Shown: in pieces, positions 20,401 through 26,898 of the stretch | Layout: each line of letters opens with the position of its first letter | Numbering within the stretch: the first letter of the stretch is position 1 | Assembly: GCF_943193125.1 (NCBI RefSeq) | Contig: NZ_CALPCX010000002.1 | Location: 124,001 to 188,000, forward strand | Length of the DNA stretch: 64,000 nucleotides | Reading direction: 5' to 3' | DNA from: Adlercreutzia agrestimuris | Lineage (GTDB): Bacteria > Actinomycetota > Coriobacteriia > Coriobacteriales > Eggerthellaceae | The notes under the pieces: generated by a model | Told to the model about the DNA's origin: nothing | The model's database searches: none | The model's input: only the letters and a program-made list of their open reading frames with translations | Position numbers and translations under genes: made by a program

Positions 20401-20794
20401 AACTGATCCCTCTGTTCTTGACGGAGATCCCTCGGCCACACCAAGTCTTGGTAAGCGCCCTGCAACTCCTGAGGGCGGCTGGCAGCAGTATGTGGAAGAT
20501 ATTGAGGGGAGCAGTCATTCAACGGTTGCCTACCCGAACGGAATTGAAAACCTGCAGATCAAATATCGCGATGGTCAAGGTTCCGACAATAATGGGACAA
20601 ATGCTGGTGGCGACAACGGAGTTAATGCGCTCCATAAGCTTCCCGGCACTGATGGCGGCAATGGTGATGACGATGCTATGCTGAAGCTGCTTGCAAAGAC
20701 AGGAGATGCAGTTTCTCTGACATTTGTTGGTGGCGTAGCGGCTCTTGCTCTGCTTGGATTGGGTATTGCTTGGAGGCGCCGTCGCCTAAGCTAG
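14432..20794 (+). CDS. Giant LAKTG-anchored surface adhesin, 2120 residues
   Basis: Secreted, wall-anchored protein. Residues 1-33 form a signal peptide. An acidic, Asp/Glu/Ala-rich region follows (about 35-180). Residues about 290-550 are Gly-rich with repeated GIGGG/NGGNI patterns typical of a parallel beta-helix. A region near 1140-1230 resembles a bacterial Ig-like (BIG2) domain (SSNPGVISFD, VRSAGVTTITVKA). Three DUF11-like beta-sandwich domains lie near 1235-1365, 1649-1775 and 1862-1976 (VGDILEYTITV, VGDEIAYEVVF). A Pro/Asp/Asn repeat rod (about 1597-1645) separates them. The C-terminus has LAKTGD (2087-2092), a hydrophobic helix and RRRR, a complete sorting signal. It has its own promoter and terminator and sits between purM and purN. 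The ligand is unknown. Confidence 0.93.
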   Translation: MRATTIKSKFLQCLLALTLVTGLMAAPLTQSAYGEGVDQADGQQTPETITTDELVPLTNSSDRISLVDVGASAVTEVDEPDATITDKATDETVEPDKAAGEGQEGKSDNVDSALSDETEDEEVTSVGAATKALASEDVSTPAKAQLDNADEADDADAAELDDAEEDADESEAEVIAYADGTTDVVLQGITFSGVGISASDFEVAGNKVSIKTSKQLTITTGGTPQAPTQVAAGIVVPNGVEAHVVFAGVNLVVDAPFDIQTGGIAHIVLADGTLNNFDSYRNSSGNLQFPGIHCGTGAAIYIDDSVPNVDVNGNAIVPVDGMIPVGTTFVANDGTTRTAKETADNYLTLLDSKNPGTLQVHGGGQSAGLGGKYSEDGGNMTFNGGNIVVTNGAGRSAGSANANGDIFGPGIGGGGNAAGTSPSEWITVNGGNINATAAFHGAGIGGGWNQATKTVPAGVTKSLHPHGTGNIRINGGYILSNGGEDGNGFGRGCYGQTQVCDNSDYTIYITGGTMIPKGGTNLGNYSQDIGGAGTGYSPDKIANTDHAAHMIITGGSIFVGKSGNRFRFDGTAYGKAVIEDGKIKPAGSDVTIVTIDLSKEDGIESNLITKWQLYIDGMQYQYGAPSMLDNGLLYLWLPSEYSQTADKPGSKIEVRLSYLKDVNGELREITLSPLYIDELGNDGASGLRRYVDLDLERMKEMIDEGHSVPAYETLRQFFSNLDKFYDGSPLPTFDVVKNPISTLGLEDDPLENKILNDPTALKTSFQTIGDDPDKPLAAGTTMPTNSGYQKIEITSSQYVNDSASYWGHRMIGDATISPVTSQSNCELTDETAIEIDGTKYTFPTWVQDSGNHNVVTNNHLVVPVDVTSYLLPFGQSYADKSTMTKATCAAPTGILQLYMDGVKVPERFGGTITVSGFDEDGKGLNDDSTLSNVYLRHDAKNGNREHTMAYFDMNRMQINAFFNTAEYREALENGTIDLGEGNEHKVLVTYTSVVLPEDRLTERNPATDEGVAVASDMLAVQADGSAVQNSSAGVDVDPRYTDYAYVNYYESQTQTMPVRIQMADPDLTVYNAKGGVLLDDKAKPILNEDGDNVEAPEWTGSVSAVADEPGDDYKASYVAFNDKDEREILHKNYRYEISDFRTGEDGIVKDDFMNLLVTTNTIGSVTLTSSNPGVISFDPSVIRNSYTADEVMYKTPVKAYVRSAGVTTITVKAAQSGSFNEAVREFTVYIYPDLDTPPVLKVTETATNTSRSDGTIRPNDSIVYTANMKNTVADTALFNPELSITIPADVTINKLMAVDPEGNVIELDVTPVVNPDGSRTYAYEPDCVLYGGSTYKLIAETTVNADTALKAARGEKLNFKSESRVNGVYGINPDAFVWDTRIDTTEGVKVAEAVDSADPTRKRPEVKPSIIEEILGGDIVEIDPGTKPPTTEVVVGDVTPGSPFDTATEDTDDPTPTPKPIKPGDKITSFGDVDDPKTPEDIAEEVKKRIEEVLKENENKPDGEKITEIEIPVTVERTDPQHPDQPPQTIEVIVTVPITDDILEDPTPDTPENPDDPTNPDDPSDPVTPQPQDDPDDYDLKFLPTDPEVPSHKKDPVDPDNPDNPDDPDNPDNPDDPDDPENPDDPDNPDDPDDPENPDDPDNPTPPAYDVTVEKTVKNVTEGFANRKNTYALVGDILEYTITVDNKKLGSAWLAAKIYDPLPVGVEYVPGSAKIFNGLTGVTTPITPEIDVASAESRSIGFKIGDIYGGAEPTTITFKVKVTPEAVVDGTPVPANFAYAAGTKPSETITYPPGVDPENYKPGIDEPVDIELPDPTPGPYDPEDDKDLWEEITDPENPDAGPKTEQPAQPDGTSHTDPDHKKFTTTKTATILADSEDNTIYVGDEIAYEVVFANNDEPWTAWYNVTVYDKLPEGLLPVAGSFKMIAPGTEEEIALEDAVFDAETGDIAIYVGRVLGGESVRIKFTCVVTEAAIDGDIGNVAVVIGTDPSATDPSVLDGDPSATPSLGKRPATPEGGWQQYVEDIEGSSHSTVAYPNGIENLQIKYRDGQGSDNNGTNAGGDNGVNALHKLPGTDGGNGDDDAMLKLLAKTGDAVSLTFVGGVAALALLGLGIAWRRRRLS
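19222..19363 (+). repeat. PDNPDDP-coding tandem repeat in the adhesin
   Basis: About 47 residues of Pro-Asp-Asn/Asp-Asp triplets. At DNA level a 45-base unit (15 residues) is repeated almost exactly (19270-19343). This is a wall-spanning rod region, likely to change copy number between strains. The opposite strand gives a collagen-like Gly/Ser reading frame, which is an artefact. Confidence 0.85.
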
Positions 20795-20857
20795 CAATGC
20801 GTTGTTAAGCAGGCTGCAAGCATGATTGCGAAAGCAGCCGAGAGATACATGCTTTAT

Positions 20858-20888
20858 GAGGCGATCCCAAAAGGGGTCGCCTCTTTTT
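20858..20888 (+). terminator. Rho-independent terminator of the adhesin gene
   Basis: An 11-bp stem (gaggcgatccc with ggggtcgcctc), AAAA loop and five T. It lies inside the 5' extension of the purN frame and therefore rules out the early start at 20822. Confidence 0.92.
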
Positions 20889-20971
20889 GCGGTATCCTAG
20901 CAAGCAGTCGTAATGACGGCTTGAGAGTTAAGATAATGTTGCATGTATTGACAACCCGAACAGGAGTGGGC

Positions 20972-21604
20972 ATGAGTGAAACCACCGCGGTTCAACCGCT
21001 CAAGATTGGTGTTTTGCTATCAGGGAGCGGCACAAATTTGCAGGCAATTATTGATGCAATTAAAGATGATGGTTTACCAGTAGAAATCACGGTGGTGATT
21101 TCATCACGACCGGATGCGTATGGCATCGTTCGTGCTGAAAATGCCAACATTGACGTGGTGGTACTCAATAAGGAAATCTATGCCGATCCGCAGGCAGCTG
21201 ATCAACGGATTGTTGATGCACTCCAAGAGGCGGGCGCTGAATATGTCGTGATGGCAGGATATATGCGTAAGCTGACTCCGGTTGTCTTGCGTGCTTTTCC
21301 TGACAAGGTGCTCAATTTGCATCCCGCGCTTCTTCCGGCATTTAAGGGGGCTCATGCCATTCAAGATGCCTTTGATATGGGAGTTAAAGTTACGGGCGTG
21401 ACGGTGCATTTCGCAAACGAAGAATACGACAAAGGCCCAATAATTGCTCAGCGCGCAGTGGAAGTTTTTGAAACAGATACCCTTGAAACGCTTGAGGCGC
21501 GCATACATGGGGTTGAACATGGTCTCTATCAGCAGGTATTGCGCTTGCTCGCGGAAGGTCGCGTAAGCGTGGGCGCTGATAGAAAGGTGCATATTGATGC
21601 GTAA
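20972..21604 (+). CDS. purN: Phosphoribosylglycinamide formyltransferase
   Basis: Transfers the formyl group of 10-formyl-THF to GAR in purine synthesis. The ATG at 20972 (MSETTAVQ) has AGGAG five bases before it; the longer frame from 20822 would run through a terminator. The 210-residue length is typical. Motifs: LLSGSGTNLQAI near residues 15-26, MAGYMRKL near 95, and the catalytic segment LNLHPALLPAFKGAHA near 110-125, which holds the His and the substrate loop. A catalytic Asp lies downstream in EEYDKGPII. Its stop overlaps the XdhC-family gene. Confidence 0.96.
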   Translation: MSETTAVQPLKIGVLLSGSGTNLQAIIDAIKDDGLPVEITVVISSRPDAYGIVRAENANIDVVVLNKEIYADPQAADQRIVDALQEAGAEYVVMAGYMRKLTPVVLRAFPDKVLNLHPALLPAFKGAHAIQDAFDMGVKVTGVTVHFANEEYDKGPIIAQRAVEVFETDTLETLEARIHGVEHGLYQQVLRLLAEGRVSVGADRKVHIDA

Positions 21605-22586
21605 AGAAGTGCTTACACAAATTGCCCAAGCGCTCAGAGATGGTCACTCCGTTCAGCTTGATGCGGCTGATTTTACTTGCTTTTCGCCAGAAGCGCTGAG
21701 AGGAAACGAGCATTGCGCACCATCATATCTTGAGGTGATTTCACAAAGCTTGACGGCGGCAGATGCGCCAACATTTGAACGCGCCGCTCGTGCTCTTGAT
21801 GAAAAAGACCAGGCGTGGCTGGGGTTCAAGATTGTGTATGACGAACAGGAAGCACTCTGCAATACCGATAATGAAGTGACCAAAAAATACGGCGAACAAG
21901 GTTCAGCTGATGGCTTGCCGCTTGTATTTTTCTGTAATGATGCAAAAGAGATTGTCGCATCACGTCCTGTGAGCCCGCGTGATACTTTTCAGATGAAAGA
22001 CGCTACGCGTGGTCCGTCTATGCATAACGAGCAGTTCGATGGATTGACCTGGGTAAGCCAGCCGCTCTTTGATAAAGTTCGCGTATGGCTTTTGGGGGCC
22101 TCCGATGCTGCCAGTGAAGTGAGTGCGTTAGCTCAGCATGTTGGTTTTGATGTGACAGTGGTTGATTATGATAGCGCTTATGTGAACGAGGCACGTTTCC
22201 CTGGTGCTGAACGTGTTTTGCTTACGGGTGGCAATTTTGATGAGCTTGAAACGCTTTGTGCATCGCCTCATGATTATGTATGCGTCGTTACACGCGGACA
22301 CATGTTTGACCCTGAAGGGTGCGTGTGGGCGCTTCGCCATCAGGTGCATTATGTAGGCATGATGGGATGTGCTGGTAAGAATGAGCGCGTGCATGAGTTG
22401 GTTTTATCTCGCGGAATCACCGAGGATGAGTGGTTGCGTATTAAACGGCCTATCGGATTAAAATTCGGTGCGAAAACGCCCGCTGAGCTTGCCATTGCTA
22501 TTGTGGCTGAGCTGGTTGATGTGCGCTATAAAGAGCGCTTCAGCGAAGAAGCGCGCGCTAAACACGACGCTGATTTGGATAGGTAG
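21597..22586 (+). CDS. XdhC/CoxI family protein
   Basis: XdhC-type proteins bind molybdenum cofactor and help mature xanthine dehydrogenase-like hydroxylases. The C-terminal Rossmann half is well conserved (WLLGASDAASEV near 165, VCVVTRGHMFD near 225, YVGMMGCAGKNERV near 255, GLKFGAKTPAELAIAI near 290). The N-terminal half is more divergent. The ATG at 21597 follows gaaagg and overlaps the purN stop by eight bases, so the two are probably coupled. No molybdenum hydroxylase or cofactor gene is in the window. A link with purines would make sense through xanthine or hypoxanthine oxidation, but that is inference. Confidence 0.82.
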   Translation: MRKEVLTQIAQALRDGHSVQLDAADFTCFSPEALRGNEHCAPSYLEVISQSLTAADAPTFERAARALDEKDQAWLGFKIVYDEQEALCNTDNEVTKKYGEQGSADGLPLVFFCNDAKEIVASRPVSPRDTFQMKDATRGPSMHNEQFDGLTWVSQPLFDKVRVWLLGASDAASEVSALAQHVGFDVTVVDYDSAYVNEARFPGAERVLLTGGNFDELETLCASPHDYVCVVTRGHMFDPEGCVWALRHQVHYVGMMGCAGKNERVHELVLSRGITEDEWLRIKRPIGLKFGAKTPAELAIAIVAELVDVRYKERFSEEARAKHDADLDR

Positions 22587-22674
22587 CTTTATCTTTAGAA
22601 ACCTTGGTATCCATTCGCGGGATGAGTTAAAAATACTTCTCGGGGTTGATGCGTTCTAATTACAGGATACGTGT

Positions 22675-22680
22675 TACACT
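22675..22680 (+). promoter_or_regulatory. Possible -10 element of the ZTP-riboswitch transcript
   Basis: TACACT preceded by TG one base before (extended form), about 18 bases upstream of the first conserved riboswitch base. No good -35 hexamer was seen at the usual distance. Confidence 0.35.
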
Positions 22681-22697
22681 AAAATGAACCAAAACGC

Positions 22698-22808
22698 GCT
22701 GTGACTGACGGAAGCAAGATTTGTGTGTGGGTAACCACGGGGGAGCAGCGTGAATAGCGTATCGCCGACCGTCTGGGCAAGTCACCTTGTGGGTGGCTTG
22801 CCTTTTTT
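22698..22808 (+). promoter_or_regulatory. ZTP (pfl) riboswitch with transcription terminator
   Basis: All conserved blocks of the ZTP riboswitch are present in order: TGACTGACGG, a hairpin leading into CCACGGGGGAG, a variable linker, and CGCCGACCGTCTGGGCA. The last block merges into a terminator stem (ggcaagtcacc with gggtggcttgcc) followed by six T (22776-22808). In this family, binding of ZTP/ZMP, which signals low 10-formyl-THF, prevents termination and turns on purine and folate genes. The downstream genes are exactly the two last steps of IMP synthesis, which use that cofactor. Confidence 0.95.
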
Positions 22809-22850
22809 GTTGGTGCAGCGTGTTGAGTTGATCGTGCGAAAGGAGCAGCG

Positions 22851-23486
22851 GTGCAAAACCTTATTGAGCTATTGGAAAACAATTCATATCCAGGACGAGG
22901 TATCGTTGTAGGCAAAGATTGCGTCTACTATTTCATCATGGGTCGTTCCCAGAACAGTCGCAATCGCATCTTTGTTACTACCGAAGATGGCATTCGCACC
23001 GAAGCTTATGATCCGGCGCTTTTGGAAGATCCTTCGCTCATTATTTATCACCCTGTTCGCACGCTTGGTGATGCACTTGTTGTCACCAATGGTGATCAAA
23101 CTGACACTATTGTTGAAGCAGGAGATTTCCGTACAGGCTGCATGCAGCGTGAATTTGAGCCCGACGAGCCAAACTTTACCCCGCGCATTTCTGCTATCAC
23201 CTACCCAGATGGGTCTTTTGAAATCTCCATTTTGAAGCATCAAGAAAATGGTCGTTGCTTGCGCGAGTTTTTCGCCTATGAGGGCGCCGATAAGGGTACG
23301 GGCTACTTTATTAGCACGTATCAAGGGGACGGCAATCCGTTGCCTACTTTTGCAGGAGAGCCTATTGAGGTATCCCTTCCGACGCCTGATGAGGTTTGGG
23401 CAGCGCTTAATGAAGATAATAAAGTTTCGCTGTATGCAAATGTCAATGGCGAAGTAACGTTATATAACAAGCATTTAGGTGACTAA
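22851..23486 (+). CDS. purO: IMP cyclohydrolase, PurO-like type
   Basis: Predicted to close FAICAR to IMP, the last step of purine synthesis. It resembles the stand-alone, archaeal-type cyclohydrolase family rather than the N-terminal half of bifunctional PurH: NSYPGRGIVVG near residue 12, YFIMGRSQNSRNR near 27-39, and a conserved EPNFTPRISA-like stretch near 107. Start is GTG after aaaggagcagc. It is 211 residues long. It directly follows the ZTP riboswitch and precedes the AICAR formyltransferase gene, so the two make up a split PurH. Family assignment is by pattern and neighbour. Confidence 0.85.
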   Translation: MQNLIELLENNSYPGRGIVVGKDCVYYFIMGRSQNSRNRIFVTTEDGIRTEAYDPALLEDPSLIIYHPVRTLGDALVVTNGDQTDTIVEAGDFRTGCMQREFEPDEPNFTPRISAITYPDGSFEISILKHQENGRCLREFFAYEGADKGTGYFISTYQGDGNPLPTFAGEPIEVSLPTPDEVWAALNEDNKVSLYANVNGEVTLYNKHLGD

Positions 23487-23525
23487 GCTCACTGGTTTTA
23501 TGTGTCCATTTAAAAGAGGAGTAAC

Positions 23526-24704
23526 ATGAACGAACTTGAATTGAAATATGGATGTAATCCCAATCAAAAACCGTCACGCATTTTTATGAAAGACGGATCG
23601 GATTTGCCTATTGAAGTGCTTAATGGCAAGCCAGGTTACATTAACTTCTTGGACGCCTTTAACTCATGGCAATTGGTTAAGGAACTCAAAGAGGCAACGG
23701 GTTTGCCGGCAGCAGCTTCCTTCAAGCATGTTTCACCGGCGGGTGCTGCAGTGGGGCATCCGCTCACTGAGACTGATCGCGCCATGTATTTCGTGGACGA
23801 GGCTGGAGAGCTGAGCCCTATTGCATGTGCATATATTCGCGCACGTGGCGCTGACCGCCTTTGCTCTTATGGTGACTGGGCAGCGCTTTCGGATATCTGT
23901 GATGCTGATGTAGCCCGCTATTTGAAGACTGAGGTATCGGATGGCATTATTGCGCCAGGCTACACCGATGAGGCTCTTGAGATTCTCAAGACGAAAAAGG
24001 GCGGCAAGTACAATGTTGTCCAGATTGATCCTGACTATGTGCCCGCTGAGCAGGAGATCAAAGATGTTTTCGGTATCACTTTTGAGCAAGGCCACAACAA
24101 CTTTGAAATTAACGAAGCACTTTTGGAAAACGTCGTGACCGACAATAAAGAGATTCCTGCTGCTGCAAAAATTGACATGCTTGTAGCCCTTATTACGCTC
24201 AAGTATACGCAGTCCAACTCGGTATGCTACGTAAAAGACGGTCAGGCTATCGGTGTGGGGGCTGGACAACAAAGCCGTATTCACTGTACGCGTTTGGCGG
24301 GCAATAAAGCTGATAATTGGTGGCTTCGCCAGAACCCCAAAGTTCTTGGTCTGCAATTTGTTGAAGGCATTCGTCGTCCTGATCGCGATAACGCCATTGA
24401 TGTTTACATTTCTGATGAGTGGGAAGATGTGCTTCGCGATGGCGAATGGGAGCGTGTATTTGCAGTCAAGCCCGAGCCGCTGACTTATGAGGAGAAAAAG
24501 GCGTGGATCGCAAAACTAACTGGCGTAACGGTTGGCTCAGATGCCTTCTTCCCGTTTGGTGATAACGTTGAGCGCGCGCGCAAGTCAGGTGTGGATTATA
24601 TTGCTGAGCCAGGTGGCTCTATTCGCGACGACAACGTTATTGAAACGGCGAACAAGTACGGTATTGCTATGGCCTTTACTGGTATGCGTTTGTTCCATCA
24701 CTAG
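23526..24704 (+). CDS. purH: Stand-alone AICAR formyltransferase (PurH-like)
   Basis: Transfers a formyl group from 10-formyl-THF to AICAR. The sequence starts directly with the formyltransferase domain (LKYGCNPNQKPS) and has no N-terminal cyclohydrolase half, so 392 residues instead of about 520. Key segments: FKHVSPAGAAVG near residue 66, which includes the catalytic Lys-His, and YTQSNSVCYVKDGQAIGVGAGQQSR in two parts near 226-250, then FFPFGDNVERA near 340. The ATG follows gaggagtaac. Forty bases separate it from the cyclohydrolase gene and both are under the ZTP riboswitch. Activity loss in one without the other would stop IMP synthesis. Confidence 0.93.
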   Translation: MNELELKYGCNPNQKPSRIFMKDGSDLPIEVLNGKPGYINFLDAFNSWQLVKELKEATGLPAAASFKHVSPAGAAVGHPLTETDRAMYFVDEAGELSPIACAYIRARGADRLCSYGDWAALSDICDADVARYLKTEVSDGIIAPGYTDEALEILKTKKGGKYNVVQIDPDYVPAEQEIKDVFGITFEQGHNNFEINEALLENVVTDNKEIPAAAKIDMLVALITLKYTQSNSVCYVKDGQAIGVGAGQQSRIHCTRLAGNKADNWWLRQNPKVLGLQFVEGIRRPDRDNAIDVYISDEWEDVLRDGEWERVFAVKPEPLTYEEKKAWIAKLTGVTVGSDAFFPFGDNVERARKSGVDYIAEPGGSIRDDNVIETANKYGIAMAFTGMRLFHH

Positions 24705-24765
24705 AATTGCTCAGCTGCCACGCGTTCACTGCGTTTTAGCATTCTCAAATTAGATAATTCTTTTC

Positions 24766-24803
24766 GCACGCGGCGTCCTGTTTTCGGGGCGCCGTGTGTT
24801 ATT
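24766..24803 (+). terminator. Terminator of the purO-purH transcript
   Basis: GC-rich hairpin (about 12 bp: cacgcggcgtcc with ggggcgccgtgtg, one or two imperfect pairs) with a T-rich loop and a short T-containing tail. Confidence 0.65.
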
Positions 24804-24869
24804 TGGGTGTAAACTGAAAACAACGAGAGGTTTGAGAGAGTATTGACTAGAGAGAGGAAGGTTAAAGGG

Positions 24870-26639
24870 ATGAAAAAAGACAGAACTGATTCACTGTGTT
24901 CATTCTGGAAGCGCTCGTTAAGCGTTGTGCTTGCGGGCGTTTTATGTGTGAGCATGGTGCCTGCGTCAGCCTTTGCATCTGATACAGAGGAAGGTTGTGT
25001 TGCTCAAGTTGCAAGCATTGATAACAGCAAGGTTGAACCACAAGCATCAAGTGTTGTAATCGATGAGAGCAATGCAGGAATTGCAGTGCAAGCTACCACG
25101 GCAGTGATGAATGCGCTGGTTGTCTCGGGGGTTAAAAACTACACCGACGCATACGAAGTCTTAAAGCTTGTGAATATTGAACGCGCAAAAGAGGGGCTCA
25201 AGCCTCTGGTTATGGACAAAACCTTACTTGAGGCAGCTATGACGCGCGCTGTTGAGCAGATGTATTGTTTTGATCATACTCGTCCTGATGGTAGCTCTTG
25301 GAGCACGGTTACAGACAAGGCTGCTGCTGAGAACATTGCTATGGGGCAGCCTACCCCTGCGTCGGTTATGCAATCATGGATGAATTCAGCTGGTCATCGA
25401 GCCAGTATTATGAATCCAAACTATACGACACTTGGCGTAGGCGCAATAAGCCTGGAAGGTTCGTCTACCTTGTGGTGGGTGCAGCTCTTTGGAACGGAAA
25501 AGAACCCGACAGCAGCAGCTCAACCTGCTAACCAAAGCTTCACAAAACGCTGTGCTGTTGCAACAGATAAATTGGTTAATGCAAATTTCCAATTCAGAAG
25601 CGCTTATTACACCGTTGAAGTAGGCAAAAAAGTCCAAGCTGAAGCTCGGTTTATAAATTCAGGCTGGGATCGCATGGTTTGCGAATTAGATCCGGCAACT
25701 TTTACCTGGTCTATGAGTGATCCCGCTATTGCTTCAGTCAACGCGCAAGGTATTATTACGGGCAAGAAAGCGGGAAAAACAAAGGTATGGGCTGCTATAC
25801 CGAACACACCCGTTAAATTCTCTCTCGATGTAACAGTTACTGCTCCGCCGCAATCGGGCAATAATGGTTCTTCAACTAACAAACCAGGGTCTTCTGCATC
25901 AACGAAGCCATCAACGCCAGCCAAGGTTACTGGTTCTTGGAAACAGTCATCAGGAAGATGGTGGTACTCATATAGCAATGGAACATATGCTAAGGGTTGG
26001 AAGCAAATTTCAGGTACTTGGTATTATTTCAATACTTCAGGATGGATGCTTACTGGATGGCAAAAACTTGGTGGTAGCTGGTATTATCTGAAATCTTCTG
26101 GAGCTATGGCTACTGGATGGCAGAAGGTTGGTAGTAGCTGGTACTATCTGCGCTCCTCTGGAGCAATGGCTACCGGTTGGATTCAGGTAGGTGGCACCTG
26201 GTATTATCTGAACTCATCGGGAAGCATGCTTACCGGATGGCAAAAGATTGGTGGCGCCTGGTACTATCTGCGCTCCTCTGGAGCAATGGCTACCGGTTGG
26301 CTGCAATTAAGCGGAAAATGGTATTACCTCTATTCCTCTGGAGCAATGGCATTTAATCGTTGGGTTGGCAATTACTATTTTGATGGATCTGGCGTAATGG
26401 TAACAAGTCGCTGGGTTGGAAACTATTATGTTGGACCAGATGGTAGGTGGATTCCAAATTATGGAAGTTCGGCCTCAAACAGTGGTAGCCAAACCGACCA
26501 GTCAATTGTGTATTGGACGCCTAACGGAAGCGTTTACCATAACAGCAAGGGTTGTCCAGCACTTTCTCGCTCAAAGGTTATTCAATCTGGAACCATTGCT
26601 CAGTCGGGCAAATCGCGTGCTTGTAAAGATTGCTCTTAA
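24870..26639 (+). CDS. Secreted CAP-domain protein with cell-wall-binding repeats
   Basis: The ATG at 24870 (MKKDRTDSL) has aggaagg eight bases upstream and starts a signal peptide ending near ASAFA. A CAP/SCP-like domain follows (about residues 75-210; HTRPDG, AENIAMG, MNSAGHRASIMNPNY, LGVGAI). Next is a BIG2-like domain (about 250-320). From about 357 to 530 there are repeats of roughly 20 residues (GW...W.YYL.SSGAMATGW), as in streptococcal choline-binding proteins; these normally bind wall polymers non-covalently. The last 45 residues hold a small Cys/His module (YHNSKGCPALSRSK ... ACKDC) that looks metal-binding. The CAP role in bacteria is unsettled. Repeat style suggests exchange with oral streptococci; that is inference. 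Confidence 0.92.
   Translation: MKKDRTDSLCSFWKRSLSVVLAGVLCVSMVPASAFASDTEEGCVAQVASIDNSKVEPQASSVVIDESNAGIAVQATTAVMNALVVSGVKNYTDAYEVLKLVNIERAKEGLKPLVMDKTLLEAAMTRAVEQMYCFDHTRPDGSSWSTVTDKAAAENIAMGQPTPASVMQSWMNSAGHRASIMNPNYTTLGVGAISLEGSSTLWWVQLFGTEKNPTAAAQPANQSFTKRCAVATDKLVNANFQFRSAYYTVEVGKKVQAEARFINSGWDRMVCELDPATFTWSMSDPAIASVNAQGIITGKKAGKTKVWAAIPNTPVKFSLDVTVTAPPQSGNNGSSTNKPGSSASTKPSTPAKVTGSWKQSSGRWWYSYSNGTYAKGWKQISGTWYYFNTSGWMLTGWQKLGGSWYYLKSSGAMATGWQKVGSSWYYLRSSGAMATGWIQVGGTWYYLNSSGSMLTGWQKIGGAWYYLRSSGAMATGWLQLSGKWYYLYSSGAMAFNRWVGNYYFDGSGVMVTSRWVGNYYVGPDGRWIPNYGSSASNSGSQTDQSIVYWTPNGSVYHNSKGCPALSRSKVIQSGTIAQSGKSRACKDCS
25940..26450 (+). repeat. Cell-wall-binding repeat array (about 60-base units)
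   Basis: About eight units of 20 codons. A stretch of just over 40 bases is identical at 26138-26180 and 26258-26300, exactly 120 bases apart, showing a recent duplication of a two-unit block. Confidence 0.85.
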
Positions 26640-26694
26640 TTCTGTTGATTAAGATGAAAACAGCTTGAGAATTAGCATGATGTGAATTTGTTAG

Positions 26695-26722
26695 GGGCGC
26701 TGGTTTTACCAGCGCCCTTTTT
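26695..26722 (+). terminator. Rho-independent terminator of the CAP-domain gene
   Basis: A perfect 10-bp stem (gggcgctggt with accagcgccc), three-base loop and five T. Confidence 0.93.
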
Positions 26723-26794
26723 GTTTTATCTAGGCTACTTTTTCTTCTGGTGGTATATCAGCGAATCTTTCGTTACTGATGAGATTGCTTAACA

Positions 26795-26841
26795 ACGAGG
26801 CAACGACGCAAACAAGCAAGACGTTGCCTCGTTTGTTTTTG
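26795..26841 (+). terminator. Second hairpin terminator upstream of the membrane-protein operon
   Basis: A perfect 11-bp stem (acgaggcaacg with cgttgcctcgt), 16-base loop and TTGTTTTTG. A second terminator about 70 bases after the first, with no gene seen between them. It either backs up the first or ends a short unknown transcript. Confidence 0.8.
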
Positions 26842-26898
26842 TCTATAGTAGGAAGTGGACGGTAGCAAAAAAGACATCAGATTCTCAGGAGGCATCTC

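Noticed and set aside
20822..20971. 50-codon N-terminal extension of purN
   Set aside because: It would be translated across the adhesin terminator; a strong ribosome site and the family start lie at 20972.
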